Part shown: in pieces, positions 7,484 through 16,393 of the stretch | Layout: each line of letters opens with the position of its first letter | Position numbering within the stretch: position 1 is the stretch's first letter | Source: Phocaeicola_A sp045647865 | GTDB taxonomy: Bacteria > Bacteroidota > Bacteroidia > Bacteroidales > Bacteroidaceae | Direction of reading: 5' to 3' | Length of the DNA stretch: 64,000 nt | Assembly (NCBI GenBank): GCA_045647865.1 | Contig: JAZRMW010000002.1 | Location: forward strand, 91,863 to 155,862 | The notes under the pieces: generated by a model | The model's input: only the letters and a program-made list of their open reading frames with translations | What the model was told of the DNA's origin: nothing | Database searches by the model: none | Made by a program: the position numbers and the translations under genes

Positions 7484-8758
7484 TCACTCCTCTGTGTAGC
7501 GTACGATTGTCTGTTCGCGGTCGGGACCGATAGAGATAATCTTGATGGGAGTTTCCAACTCTTCCTCGAGGAATGAAACGTAAGCGTTGAACTCTTCGGG
7601 GAATTCTGCTTCGTCAGTCATGCGAGTCATGTCGGTCTTCCATCCGGGCAATTCTACATAGATGGGTTCGACACCCTCAGTGATGTCGTAGGGGAAGTAG
7701 TCAATCTCTTCACCATTTACCTTATAAGCTACGCAGGCCTTGATGGTTTCGAACTGATCGAGAACATCGCTCTTCATCATGATCAGTTGGGTGACACCAT
7801 TCACCATGATGGCGTATTTCAAGGCTACGAGGTCGATCCATCCACAACGACGTTCACGTCCGGTCACAGCTCCATATTCGTGTCCGAGGTCGCGGATTGT
7901 TTTTCCTGTCTCATCGAATAATTCGGTAGGGAAAGGACCGCTACCTACGCGGGTACAATAGGCCTTCATAATACCGAATACATTACCTATTTTGTTGGGG
8001 CCAATACCTAAACCTGTGCAGGCACCGGCACAAGTAGTATTGGATGAAGTAACGAAGGGGTATGAACCGAAATCGACATCAAGCAAAGTTCCTTGTGCGC
8101 CTTCGCAGAGCACACTCTTACCTTCCTTGAGGTAACCATTGATTTCATGTTCACTATCTACCAAGGGGAATTCGCGCAAGTAAGCAACACCTGCGAGGAA
8201 TGCCTCTTCCATCTCAGTGATGTCATAGGTGTAGTTGAGACTTTTGAGAATTGCTTCATGGCGAGCTTTGGCTTTACCATAGATTTCGTCAAAGTTGGGT
8301 GAGAGAATATCACCTACACGTACACCTGTACGGCTAATTTTATCAGTATAAGTCGGACCGATACCCTTACCGGTAGTTCCAACTTTTGCATCACCCTTAG
8401 CTGCTTCATAAGCTGCGTCCAACACGCGGTGCGTGGGTAGAATAAGGTGAGCTTTCTTGGAAATGTGCAGGCGTTCCTTCAACGGATGTCCTGATGCTTC
8501 GAGTGCTTCGGCCTCAGCTTTAAACAGGGCTGGGTCGAGTACGACCCCGTTACCGATGAGGTTTACTTTGTCACCTTGGAAAATACCTGAAGGAATAGAA
8601 CGGAGCACATACTTCTGTCCTTCGAACTCAAGTGTGTGTCCGGCATTGGGGCCGCCTTGAAAGCGGGCTACCACGTCGTAGTTGGGAGTCAACACGTCCA
8701 CAACTTTACCTTTACCTTCGTCGCCCCATTGGAGGCCTAACAAAACATCTACTTTCAT
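7484..8758 (-). CDS. purA: Adenylosuccinate synthetase
   Basis: Catalyses GTP-dependent condensation of IMP and aspartate to adenylosuccinate, the first step from IMP to AMP; cytosolic. The 424-aa protein has the glycine-rich loop GDEGKGK at residues 12-18, the signature QGGPNAGHT, GIGPTYTDKISR, and GAVTGRERRCGW, all conserved. It lies 33 bases downstream of a Fur-family gene on the same strand, so the two are probably co-transcribed, an order seen in Bacteroides. No purine riboswitch or operator is visible in the short gap. Confidence 0.97.
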   Translation of the reverse strand: MKVDVLLGLQWGDEGKGKVVDVLTPNYDVVARFQGGPNAGHTLEFEGQKYVLRSIPSGIFQGDKVNLIGNGVVLDPALFKAEAEALEASGHPLKERLHISKKAHLILPTHRVLDAAYEAAKGDAKVGTTGKGIGPTYTDKISRTGVRVGDILSPNFDEIYGKAKARHEAILKSLNYTYDITEMEEAFLAGVAYLREFPLVDSEHEINGYLKEGKSVLCEGAQGTLLDVDFGSYPFVTSSNTTCAGACTGLGIGPNKIGNVFGIMKAYCTRVGSGPFPTELFDETGKTIRDLGHEYGAVTGRERRCGWIDLVALKYAIMVNGVTQLIMMKSDVLDQFETIKACVAYKVNGEEIDYFPYDITEGVEPIYVELPGWKTDMTRMTDEAEFPEEFNAYVSFLEEELETPIKIISIGPDREQTIVRYTEE

Positions 8759-8791
8759 GTTTCTTAAATATAAAATGTATGTTTGTATGAT

Positions 8792-9265
8792 TTATTTTTT
8801 ATTCAATTGCTTACGTTTCTTGGCATTGATACATTTGCGGCACGTACCATATATATAGAGAGAATAGTGAGACATTTGGAAACGTTTCATGGGGGAACTG
8901 GCAATGATGCGTTGTAATTCATTATTAGGCATTTCCGTCACCTGTCCGCACTCGGTGCAGATAAGATGGTGGTGTGTGTCCACATTATAGCTGCGTTCAT
9001 ATTGGGAAGAATTTCCAAATTGATGTTTGATGACAAGTTTGGCATCAAGCAGCAATTCTATCGTATTGTAGAGGGTTGCGCGGCTGACGCGGAAGTGCTC
9101 TTGGTTAAGCAACTTGTCATGAAGAGTTTCCATGCTGAAATGTCCCTTGATGGAGTAGATAGCATCGAGTATAGCAAATCGTTCGGAAGTCTTACGATGT
9201 CCGTTCTGTCTCAAATACTCTGTAAGAGTCTGTTTTACAGCTTCTTTTAAATCTTCTTTCTCCAT
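8792..9265 (-). CDS. Fur/PerR-family metal-dependent repressor
   Basis: A 157-aa member of the ferric uptake regulator family. The N-terminal winged helix contains HRKTSERFAILDAIY and the recognition helix VSRATLYNTIELLL. The metal-binding part has HHHLICTEC (His98-100, Cys103, Cys106) and a second pair Cys142-x2-Cys145, forming the structural zinc site. The two CxxC pairs occur in both Fur and PerR proteins, so the inducer (iron or peroxide) is not decided here. It precedes purA in the same transcription unit. The C-terminal tail is Lys-rich. Confidence 0.9.
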   Translation of the reverse strand: MEKEDLKEAVKQTLTEYLRQNGHRKTSERFAILDAIYSIKGHFSMETLHDKLLNQEHFRVSRATLYNTIELLLDAKLVIKHQFGNSSQYERSYNVDTHHHLICTECGQVTEMPNNELQRIIASSPMKRFQMSHYSLYIYGTCRKCINAKKRKQLNKK

Positions 9266-9283
9266 TTTAGCGAACTAACGGAA

Positions 9284-9315
9284 CAAAGTTAAGCCTTTTT
9301 AGTGGAATAGGAAAG
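9284..9315 (-). promoter_or_regulatory. Promoter of the fur-like/purA unit
   Basis: Read on the minus strand: a near -33 box (CTTTC, 9311-9315), then a -7 box TAACTTTG (9284-9291), ~19 bases before the start codon. Confidence 0.5.
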
Positions 9316-9346
9316 ATTTTTAGCAAGAAAAATCTCTTTTGGAATG

Positions 9347-10015
9347 TTATTCAACGATTTCATCCTCCAATTGTTGACGGATACTCATCTCGTACTTGTT
9401 CTTACCTTTTCCCAAGGATGAGGTGGCCTTAAGTGCCGCTTGAGCTTGTCTCTTTCCTAAACGGACGTACATACGCAGGGCGGTGAGGGCAGCTTGGGCG
9501 GGGCGATTGAGTTCTTGTCCATTGTTTAGAGTGGCAATGGCTTGGTCGAGAAACTCATTTTCGGCACGCTCGTTCAAATACCGTCCTTTCATGAAGAGGC
9601 GGGCAAGAGTGAGAAAACCACAGACTTGGAAGTATTCGCGTTCGTCGGCCATCCATTGAAAGGCTTTAATGGAGGCATATGGCAGATATTGGAAAAGATT
9701 CATGCAGAGCAATTCGGCTATCTCTGGTTGGCGAATGTCCTCTACCCAAATGTCGGCTATCTCCGGAAGAAATGTTTCGACAGGCTGGAGCAGTGTGGCC
9801 AGTATCTTGCATTCGCGAATGTTCTCCTTCCATAATTCTCCTGCGAGGGAATGATTTTTTTCATACCCAAGAGCAATTTCTTTCAGGCGAGGGAGTTCGA
9901 TACCGAAATTGAGTCTGTAATCCAAGCCTTTTTCGCGCATACTATGTGAAGCAACTCCATTCATGAAGAGACGAAATTGCGCTTTAATTTCTCGGATGGT
10001 GTCGTTAGTGTCCAT
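9347..10015 (-). CDS. AlkD-like DNA alkylation repair protein
   Basis: A 222-aa all-helical protein resembling the AlkD/AlkC superfamily of HEAT-repeat DNA glycosylases, which excise N3- and N7-alkylated purines. Helical repeats run the whole length (for example ELPRLKEIALGY, EIADIWVEDIRQPEIAELLC, KAFQWMADEREYFQVCGF). The position of Trp/Asp in the last motif fits the family, but I cannot map the AlkD catalytic Asp with certainty. The Bacteroidales members are annotated as DNA alkylation repair proteins; activity here is inference. Single gene on the minus strand between fur-purA and the M49 peptidase. Confidence 0.7.
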   Translation of the reverse strand: MDTNDTIREIKAQFRLFMNGVASHSMREKGLDYRLNFGIELPRLKEIALGYEKNHSLAGELWKENIRECKILATLLQPVETFLPEIADIWVEDIRQPEIAELLCMNLFQYLPYASIKAFQWMADEREYFQVCGFLTLARLFMKGRYLNERAENEFLDQAIATLNNGQELNRPAQAALTALRMYVRLGKRQAQAALKATSSLGKGKNKYEMSIRQQLEDEIVE

Positions 10016-10045
10016 AAATATATGGATAATATTGTATAGAAATCA

Positions 10046-10121
10046 TTTTTTAGACGCGGATGACGCAGATTTATTGTCCTTAAGAATTATGAACTATCCG
10101 TGTTGTCCGCGTCTAAAAAAT
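10046..10121. repeat. Intergenic palindrome, GACGCGGAT family (copy 1)
   Basis: Left arm TAGACGCGGATGACGCAGAT, right arm ATCCGTGTTGTCCGCGTCTA, with ~33 bases between. Arms are built from repeats of the degenerate unit GACGCGGAT/GACGCAGAT. Related copies are at 12231, 28243 and 37656. Confidence 0.85.
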
Positions 10122-10131
10122 CAAATGAAGA

Positions 10132-12174
10132 TTAGTTACGATATGGCAAATTGGCATACTCATTACTATAGCGTAGCATTTGCTCGGCATAACCTTCGGT
10201 GTAATCGATAGTCACGTCGGTGATATTGCCCTCAGCATCGGTAATGGCTGTATAGACAGGGTTGATGAATCCCTTGTAGGGAGCCAAGTTGAGTTTCTTG
10301 TAGCGATCGAGGATTTCGGCATGAAGTGTGGGATCAATCTTCACAGCATAATTCTCTACGATGTCACGTGCAGCATTGAAATCACCCTCAGACTTGATGC
10401 GCTGAATTTCGGCAAGCAACTGACCAAAGAGGTCGCGGAGCTTCTTGTAGTCGTTCACCTGCACATAAGTCTTGCCGTCCTTCTTCACGAATTCAACTAC
10501 CTTATCAGCTGCACCTTTTTCCATGGCCCAACGAGCAATAAGGGCACGATTACGCATGTGAGCCTCCTCGATGTTATTGCCCAATTCGATGCGGACAAGC
10601 TGTGTCATAAGGCCGTTCATCATATAGCTATAGTATTGAGCTTTATATGCTTCAGCATCAGGAGTAAGTCCAAGTTCAACCAACTTTTCGTCTGCCAAGT
10701 AGTAAAGGCCAAAGAGGTCTGCACGAGCTTCTTCGATGGTTGAGCCATAAGCCTTCAGTGTATCAGGATCAACGCCAGGGAGTAATTTGCCTGAGCCATG
10801 ACCGAGACACTCATGGAGATCAGTGTGGAGGTTGTCAGTGATGTCACCGTAGGTTTCCATCAACTTGATTTCAGCAGGACTGATGACAAACTCTTGAGCG
10901 AATCCGTTGCCGCGTGCAGCTTTACTATAGGCATCGGTCAAGTTTCCGATAGTCACAGATTTAGAGCCGTGAACACTACGAATCCAATTGGAATTGGGCA
11001 AATTGATACCAATGGCGGTTGCGGGATAGAGATCGCCACCGAGAATAGCAGCGGTGATAACCTTGGCGCTCACGCCTTTTACGGTTTCTTTCTTGAAGCG
11101 TGCATCTACGGGTGAGTTATCTTCGAACCATTGAGCATTGGAGCTGATGGTTTCGGTACGCTTAGTGGCTTCCATGTCCTTGAAATTAACGATAGACTCC
11201 CAACTTGCCTTCATGCCGAGGGGGTCACCGTAGCTCTCGGTGAAGCAATTTACAAAGTCGATGCGTGAATCAAGATCTTTCACCCACTCAATCGCGTAGG
11301 CATCAAAGGTCTTCAAGTCACCATCGTGATAGAATTGAAGGAGTTTTTCGATAACGGCTTTCTGTTGGTCGTTCTCAGCTACAGATTTGGCTTTTTCCAA
11401 CCAATAAACAATCTTTTCGATTGCTTCAGTATAAAGGCCACCAACTTTCCAAACCTTTTCTTGCACCTTACCATTCTCTTTTACGAGGCGACTATTCATA
11501 CCAAACATTACGGGTTGTGCATCATTGGGATCCTTCATTTTTGCATAGAAGTCTTCAGCTTCCTTCTGAGTCACACCGGCATAGTAGTTACAGGCAGAAG
11601 TGAGCAGGAGGTCTTCACCATCAGCCTGATTGACACGTTTTGGCATGATTGTGGGATCAAAAATAATGGGGAAGATTTCGTCACACAACTGGTCAACCGT
11701 CTGACCATCAGCTAAGGGGAGTTTAGAAGCGTCAACCGTTTTCAGCGCAGCGCGGAAAAAATCAGGAGTGAAGCCTGGGATGAATTTTTCGCATCCATAG
11801 TGATGATGGATACCGTTAGAAAACCATACGCGTTTCAAATAAGTTTCCATACTTTTGAAGTTTTCATCAGCCTTGTCACCCTGGAAATCTGTATAAACGG
11901 TTTCCAACATTTTACGGATAGTGAGGTTATACTTTCCGTTTTGGTCAAAAAGGATGTCGCGTCCTTCAAGTGCGGCTTCCGAAAGATAATAAACCAACTC
12001 TTTTTGTTTCAAAGTCAGTTCTTCGAAACCATGCACCTTATAGCGCAACATTTGCAGGTCGGCAAACTGTTCGTCGTTGTACTTGAAGTCATCGGCAACT
12101 TCCTTGCTTGTTGGGGCATTGCATGCGGTCAGCATTGTAGCAATCATTGTCAATTGGATAAATTTGTTCTTCAT
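10132..12174 (-). CDS. Dipeptidyl peptidase III (M49), predicted lipoprotein
   Basis: A zinc exopeptidase that removes dipeptides from the N-terminus of short peptides. The 680-aa protein carries the M49 signature HECLGH at ~452-457 (HExxGH) and the second zinc motif EEARAD at ~481-486. The N-terminus is a lipoprotein signal with lipobox LTAC at Cys 18, so the mature enzyme should sit on a membrane, facing the periplasm or outside. Length matches the Bacteroides enzymes (about 675 aa). Flanked on both sides by copies of the GACGCGGAT palindrome, with no partner genes on its strand. Confidence 0.93.
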   Translation of the reverse strand: MKNKFIQLTMIATMLTACNAPTSKEVADDFKYNDEQFADLQMLRYKVHGFEELTLKQKELVYYLSEAALEGRDILFDQNGKYNLTIRKMLETVYTDFQGDKADENFKSMETYLKRVWFSNGIHHHYGCEKFIPGFTPDFFRAALKTVDASKLPLADGQTVDQLCDEIFPIIFDPTIMPKRVNQADGEDLLLTSACNYYAGVTQKEAEDFYAKMKDPNDAQPVMFGMNSRLVKENGKVQEKVWKVGGLYTEAIEKIVYWLEKAKSVAENDQQKAVIEKLLQFYHDGDLKTFDAYAIEWVKDLDSRIDFVNCFTESYGDPLGMKASWESIVNFKDMEATKRTETISSNAQWFEDNSPVDARFKKETVKGVSAKVITAAILGGDLYPATAIGINLPNSNWIRSVHGSKSVTIGNLTDAYSKAARGNGFAQEFVISPAEIKLMETYGDITDNLHTDLHECLGHGSGKLLPGVDPDTLKAYGSTIEEARADLFGLYYLADEKLVELGLTPDAEAYKAQYYSYMMNGLMTQLVRIELGNNIEEAHMRNRALIARWAMEKGAADKVVEFVKKDGKTYVQVNDYKKLRDLFGQLLAEIQRIKSEGDFNAARDIVENYAVKIDPTLHAEILDRYKKLNLAPYKGFINPVYTAITDAEGNITDVTIDYTEGYAEQMLRYSNEYANLPYRN

Positions 12175-12230
12175 TATATGTGTTAATTGTTAGTTATGAT
12201 GTCGTAGAAACAGGAGTAAACAGCGTATCC

Positions 12231-12312
12231 TTTAGACACAGATGACGCGGGTAACGCGGATATGTCTTAGCCTGCTGGCCATAATCACTTATCTGCGTCA
12301 TCCGCGTTATCA
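12231..12312. repeat. Intergenic palindrome, GACGCGGAT family (copy 2)
   Basis: Left arm GACACAGATGACGCGG plus GTAACGCGGATA; right arm TATCTGCGTCATCCGCGTTA. It lies upstream of the M49 peptidase start and downstream of the AraC-type gene. Confidence 0.85.
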
Positions 12313-12341
12313 GTATCAGAAAGAATCAATCGCTTTTTTAA

Positions 12342-12887
12342 TTAGCTATTTTTTCTAGGTCTTCCGACTTTTCCAGTAGTTTTCTTGGTCTTTACCTTTT
12401 TATCCTTGTCCTTCTCTTTCTTATCACTCTTCTCCAAATTTCTCTTTCTGAAGCTATTGGGTGTTTCTCCCATATTCTTATAGAAAGCGGCATAGAAAGA
12501 CTGACGGTTGGCAAAGCCCACCATTGCACTGATTTCCTCTACGTTCTTGTCTTCGTAACGTTTGTCTGCCAAATAGTGAGCAGCATCTTTTACGCGATAT
12601 TCATTCAAGAGGCAAGAATAATTCATACCGAAACGCGAATTGACAACAGCAGAAAGGTAGCGTGTATTGGTATTCAATTCCTTAGCCAATTCCTTGGCTG
12701 AATAGTCAGGATCTTTATACTTCTTCTGCACGACAACGATGTTAAGAATCTTGTCATACAATTCGTCGGCCAATTCTGCACGGATTAAGGAACGATAAGC
12801 AGCTTCCTTTGGTTTCCGGTCACGGATATTGTAGGGTTTCTTCTTTTCAACCATTACTTCTTCATTTTTGTTTTCCAAGTCACTCAT
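12342..12887 (-). CDS. AraC-type helix-turn-helix protein with Lys-rich AT-hook tail
   Basis: A 181-aa regulator. Residues ~45-150 form an AraC-type double HTH: DYSAKELAKELNTNTRYLSAVV is the first motif and VEEISAMVGFANRQSFYAAF the second, with the closing GETPNSFRKR. Both ends are unusual: a charged N-terminus and a tail (~150-181) of mostly Lys/Asp/Thr ending in VGRPRKNS, which contains the AT-hook core GRPRK. There is no ligand-binding domain, so it is not a typical sugar-sensing AraC protein. It may bind AT-rich promoters or act as a chromosome-associated regulator; target unknown. Confidence 0.75.
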   Translation of the reverse strand: MSDLENKNEEVMVEKKKPYNIRDRKPKEAAYRSLIRAELADELYDKILNIVVVQKKYKDPDYSAKELAKELNTNTRYLSAVVNSRFGMNYSCLLNEYRVKDAAHYLADKRYEDKNVEEISAMVGFANRQSFYAAFYKNMGETPNSFRKRNLEKSDKKEKDKDKKVKTKKTTGKVGRPRKNS

Positions 12888-13056
12888 ATTACACAGTTTT
12901 TTGATGATTGCATTAATTTAACGGTACAAATTTCTTTCTTTTTTTTCATATTTGCAAATAAATTTGGAAAAAAGGTAAAATCCTTTATCGTAAATTCATC
13001 GTAAAGAGTAATAAGTGACAGAAAAAAGAAAAAAAAGGCATTCAGTCTGCTTCCCT

Positions 13057-14121
13057 TTACATTTTCTGAGAGATGTAATCCACTATCCATTCCCCGACCT
13101 CTTTCGTACCGTACTTTGCATCGCCTTCCACTTGGATTTCGGGGGTACGGACATGGGCATCCAATGAAGCATCTACGGCTTCGCGAATGAGTGTTCCCTC
13201 TTCCTTGAGGTTAAAATATTCGAAAAGCATGGCTACGGAGAGTACTTGTGCCAGCGGGTTGGCAATATTCAATCCTTTCGCTTGTGGCCAAGAGCCGTGG
13301 ATGGGTTCAAAGACGGGTGTACTCTCACCAGTGGAGGCAGAAGGGAGAAGTCCCATCGAACCGCTAATGACAGAACCTTCATCTGTAAGGATGTCGCCAA
13401 AGGTGTTTTCCGTTACCATCACATCGAAGAATGTCGGTTCTTGTATCATGCGCATGGCGGCATTGTCCACGTACATGTAGTCGGTAGTTACTTCGGGGTA
13501 TTGGGGAGCCATTTCTTGTGCAATCTGCCTCCACAGGCGTGACGACGCAAGCACATTGGCCTTGTCCACTACAGTGAGGTGTTTGCGGCGTTTCATGGCA
13601 TATTCGAAACCAACTTTGAGGATGCGTTCAATCTCCGGACGGGTGTAGTAGTTGGTGTCGTATGCTTTGTCATTGTCCTGATACTTCTCTCCAAAATACA
13701 TGCCGCCCGTTAATTCACGGATACAGATGAAATCGGCATTCTCTACCAATTCTGCACGCAAGGGAGACTTGTGGATGAGACATTTGAATGTCTGTACGGG
13801 ACGGATATTCGCAAAGAGGCCAAGCCGCTTGCGCATAGCCAAAAGACCTTGTTCGGGACGCACTTTGGCCATGGGATCGTTGTCGAATTTCGGGTCGCCC
13901 ACGGCGGAGAAGAGTACCGCATCGGCTCGCTTACACACTTGATATGTTTCTTCAGGGAAAGGATCGCCGACCTTATCAATGGCATCGGCTCCACAGATGG
14001 CATATTCATAGGTTACCTGATGTCCGAATTTCTCACATACGGCGGTCATTACATCTACTCCTACAGAGGATATTTCGGGGCCGATACCGTCACCGGCCAA
14101 TACAGCGATTTTCAGGTTCAT
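13057..14121 (-). CDS. leuB: 3-isopropylmalate dehydrogenase
   Basis: Third step of leucine synthesis: NAD-dependent oxidative decarboxylation of 3-isopropylmalate to 2-oxoisocaproate. The 354-aa protein opens with KIAVLAGDGIGPEI; RELTGGMYFG and the signature NTFGDILTDEGSVISGSMGLLPSA are present, as is the cofactor region IHGSWPQAKGLN. Start chosen at ATG 14121 (MNLKIAVL), which matches family lengths; ATG 14133 adds four residues. Last gene of the minus-strand leu operon, 104 bases after the second synthase. In bacteria with a citramalate route the same enzyme can also oxidise 3-methylmalate. Confidence 0.95.
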   Translation of the reverse strand: MNLKIAVLAGDGIGPEISSVGVDVMTAVCEKFGHQVTYEYAICGADAIDKVGDPFPEETYQVCKRADAVLFSAVGDPKFDNDPMAKVRPEQGLLAMRKRLGLFANIRPVQTFKCLIHKSPLRAELVENADFICIRELTGGMYFGEKYQDNDKAYDTNYYTRPEIERILKVGFEYAMKRRKHLTVVDKANVLASSRLWRQIAQEMAPQYPEVTTDYMYVDNAAMRMIQEPTFFDVMVTENTFGDILTDEGSVISGSMGLLPSASTGESTPVFEPIHGSWPQAKGLNIANPLAQVLSVAMLFEYFNLKEEGTLIREAVDASLDAHVRTPEIQVEGDAKYGTKEVGEWIVDYISQKM

Positions 14122-14237
14122 AATATTGGGCATGTTTTTATTTGTTACACATTATATATACGTCATTCTCAATTTCAGTTGAAGAAATGCAGACGATTCA
14201 TTCCCTGCCATACAGTGAGGGGCAAGGAGGTCCTGTC

Positions 14238-15758
14238 TCATTCTATCAGATTCAACATCTTGATGGTGGCCTTGATGGCTGCTTCCGTTTGGTCGGCATC
14301 GAGTCCTCGAGTACGGAGGGTTTTCCCTTCATGCTCCCATGTGATGACCGTCTGTACAAAGGCATCCGTACGTCCACCGGGGGGGATGGTGACGGCATAG
14401 TTGGTCAGCATAGGGAAAGTACGTCCCAGTGTCTCCTTATATATCTTGCGTAATGCGCGGACAAAGGCGTCATATTGTCCGTCTCCACTGGAATTCTGTT
14501 CGTATTCCTCGCCGTTGATTTCAATCTTCACTGTGGCCATCGGTTTAAGTCCATAAGCCAGATTCACGAAGTAGCTCTTCAACTTCACGCGGTCCTCCTG
14601 GATATCATGTTTGAGCACATCGCTAATGATGTATGGAAGGTCCTCCTGCGTCACCAGTTCTTTTTTGTCCCCCAATTCAATGATGCGCTCCGTCACTTTT
14701 CGCATAGCTTCTTCCGAAAGTTCAAGTCCAAGGGACTCGAGGTTCTTTCGGATGTTGGCTTTTCCGCTCGACTTTCCGAGTGCATATTCGCGTTTACGGC
14801 CGAATCGTTCGGGTAGGAGGTCGTTTTGATACAGGTTGTTCTTGTTGTCCCCATCGGCATGTACACCGGCTACTTGGGTGAATACGTTTTCTCCGACAAT
14901 GGGTTTGTTTGCCGGGATGCTGATGCCCGAGTACGACTCCACGATTCGGCTTACCTCATTAAGCCGGCTCTCGTCGATGCTCGTGAAGGCCTCGAAATGG
15001 TCTTTCAAAATGGCTTGCACACTGGAGATTGGGGCATTGCCACACCGTTCGCCAAGACCGTTCACGCTGGTGTGGATACCTTGGCATCCACTCAATACAG
15101 CGGCCAGCACATTGCTGATTGCCAGGTCGTAGTCGTTGTGTGCATGGAAGTCAAAACGGACATTGGGGTAGCGTTTCTTCATTTTCCGCATATATTCGAT
15201 AACCTGCAATGGGTTAAGTATTCCCAATGTATCGGGCAACATGAAGCGGCAGATTGGCAACGCCTTCAGTGCATCCATCATCTGGAAAACGTATTCGGGC
15301 GAATTCTTCATGCCGTTGCTCCAATCTTCGAGGTAGAGGTTCACGCTGATTCCTATTTCTATAGCCATATTTATGGTTTGGATAATATCGGCGATATGTT
15401 CTTCGGGATTCTTTTTCAACTGATGTGTGCAATGGCTCAGCGACCCCTTGGCCAAAAGATTCACTACACGGCCTCCTGCCTCTTTGATCCATCGTAATGA
15501 CTCTCCACCATCTACGAATCCCAACACCTCCACCCGGTCAAGCATATTTTTCTTCGCCGCCCATTCACAAACCATCTTGACGGCCTCAAACTCTCCTTCT
15601 GAAACTCGTGCTGAGCCGACTTCTACACGGTCAACTTTCAGTTCCTCCAGCAACAGACGGGCAATCATCAGTTTCTCGTGCGGCACAAAACTCACCCCAC
15701 TCGTTTGCTCCCCATCGCGCAGGGTGGTGTCCATGATTTCTATGTTACGCTTTTCCAT
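14238..15758 (-). CDS. Second alpha-isopropylmalate/citramalate synthase family enzyme
   Basis: A 506-aa acyl-CoA condensing enzyme of the LeuA/CimA/homocitrate synthase family. The HMGL-type barrel (~5-270) has IMDTTLRDGEQTSG, the metal motif FDFHAHNDYD and GLGERCGNAP; a LeuA-type regulatory dimer domain follows (~370-500). It differs clearly from the LeuA of the same operon in the substrate region. Two such synthases with a shared leuCDB set suggest one makes 2-isopropylmalate and the other (R)-citramalate (pyruvate plus acetyl-CoA) for isoleucine; this is inference. ATG 15758 is used; ATG 15773 would lengthen the overlap with leuD. Overlap with leuD implies translational coupling. Confidence 0.85.
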   Translation of the reverse strand: MEKRNIEIMDTTLRDGEQTSGVSFVPHEKLMIARLLLEELKVDRVEVGSARVSEGEFEAVKMVCEWAAKKNMLDRVEVLGFVDGGESLRWIKEAGGRVVNLLAKGSLSHCTHQLKKNPEEHIADIIQTINMAIEIGISVNLYLEDWSNGMKNSPEYVFQMMDALKALPICRFMLPDTLGILNPLQVIEYMRKMKKRYPNVRFDFHAHNDYDLAISNVLAAVLSGCQGIHTSVNGLGERCGNAPISSVQAILKDHFEAFTSIDESRLNEVSRIVESYSGISIPANKPIVGENVFTQVAGVHADGDNKNNLYQNDLLPERFGRKREYALGKSSGKANIRKNLESLGLELSEEAMRKVTERIIELGDKKELVTQEDLPYIISDVLKHDIQEDRVKLKSYFVNLAYGLKPMATVKIEINGEEYEQNSSGDGQYDAFVRALRKIYKETLGRTFPMLTNYAVTIPPGGRTDAFVQTVITWEHEGKTLRTRGLDADQTEAAIKATIKMLNLIE

Positions 15759-16341
15759 GCTCGAATGTTTCAATCTTCTCTTTGTTGGCTACTAAAAAGT
15801 CAATGTCGTCCAATCCGTTTATCAGGCAATGTTTCTTGTATCCATTGATGTCAAAGTGTTCACTTCTTCCTGTAGATAAGTTTGTAACCGTTTGGTTGGG
15901 CAAATCCACTTTTACTTCTGTTTGGGGATTCTTCTGGATGGTAGCAAACAGTTCGGCAAGGAAATCCTCGCTCACCACTACGGGGAGGACAAAATTGTTC
16001 AGTTCGTTGTTCTTGTGTATGTCTGCAAAGAAACTGCTGATGACCACTCTGAAACCGTATCCGGCAATGGCCCATGCCGCATGTTCGCGGCTACTTCCGC
16101 TTCCGAAATTCTTTCCTACCACCAATATTTCACCTTTGTACAAAGGATTGTTCAGTACAAAATCTTTGTTCGGTGTACCATCGGCATTGAATCTCCAATC
16201 TCGAAAAAGGTTATCACCAAAAAACTTTTCATCGCGCGTTGTCGCCTTCAGGAAGCGGGCTGGGATGATTTGGTCAGTGTCCACATTCTCCAATGGCAGA
16301 GGGATGCAGGTGCTCTGTATGATATTGAATTTCTGTTTCAT
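15745..16341 (-). CDS. leuD: 3-isopropylmalate dehydratase small subunit
   Basis: Small subunit (198 aa) of the isomerase that converts 2- to 3-isopropylmalate together with LeuC. It has the swivelling-domain features NVDTDQIIPARFL near the N-terminus and FGSGSSREHAAWAI (~80). It follows leuC by 52 bases and overlaps the next gene. Length and sequence are normal. Confidence 0.96.
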   Translation of the reverse strand: MKQKFNIIQSTCIPLPLENVDTDQIIPARFLKATTRDEKFFGDNLFRDWRFNADGTPNKDFVLNNPLYKGEILVVGKNFGSGSSREHAAWAIAGYGFRVVISSFFADIHKNNELNNFVLPVVVSEDFLAELFATIQKNPQTEVKVDLPNQTVTNLSTGRSEHFDINGYKKHCLINGLDDIDFLVANKEKIETFEHGKA

Positions 16342-16393
16342 TTTTTTCTTGATTTAATGAGTCTTATTAGTCTAATTGGTCTAATATGACTAA

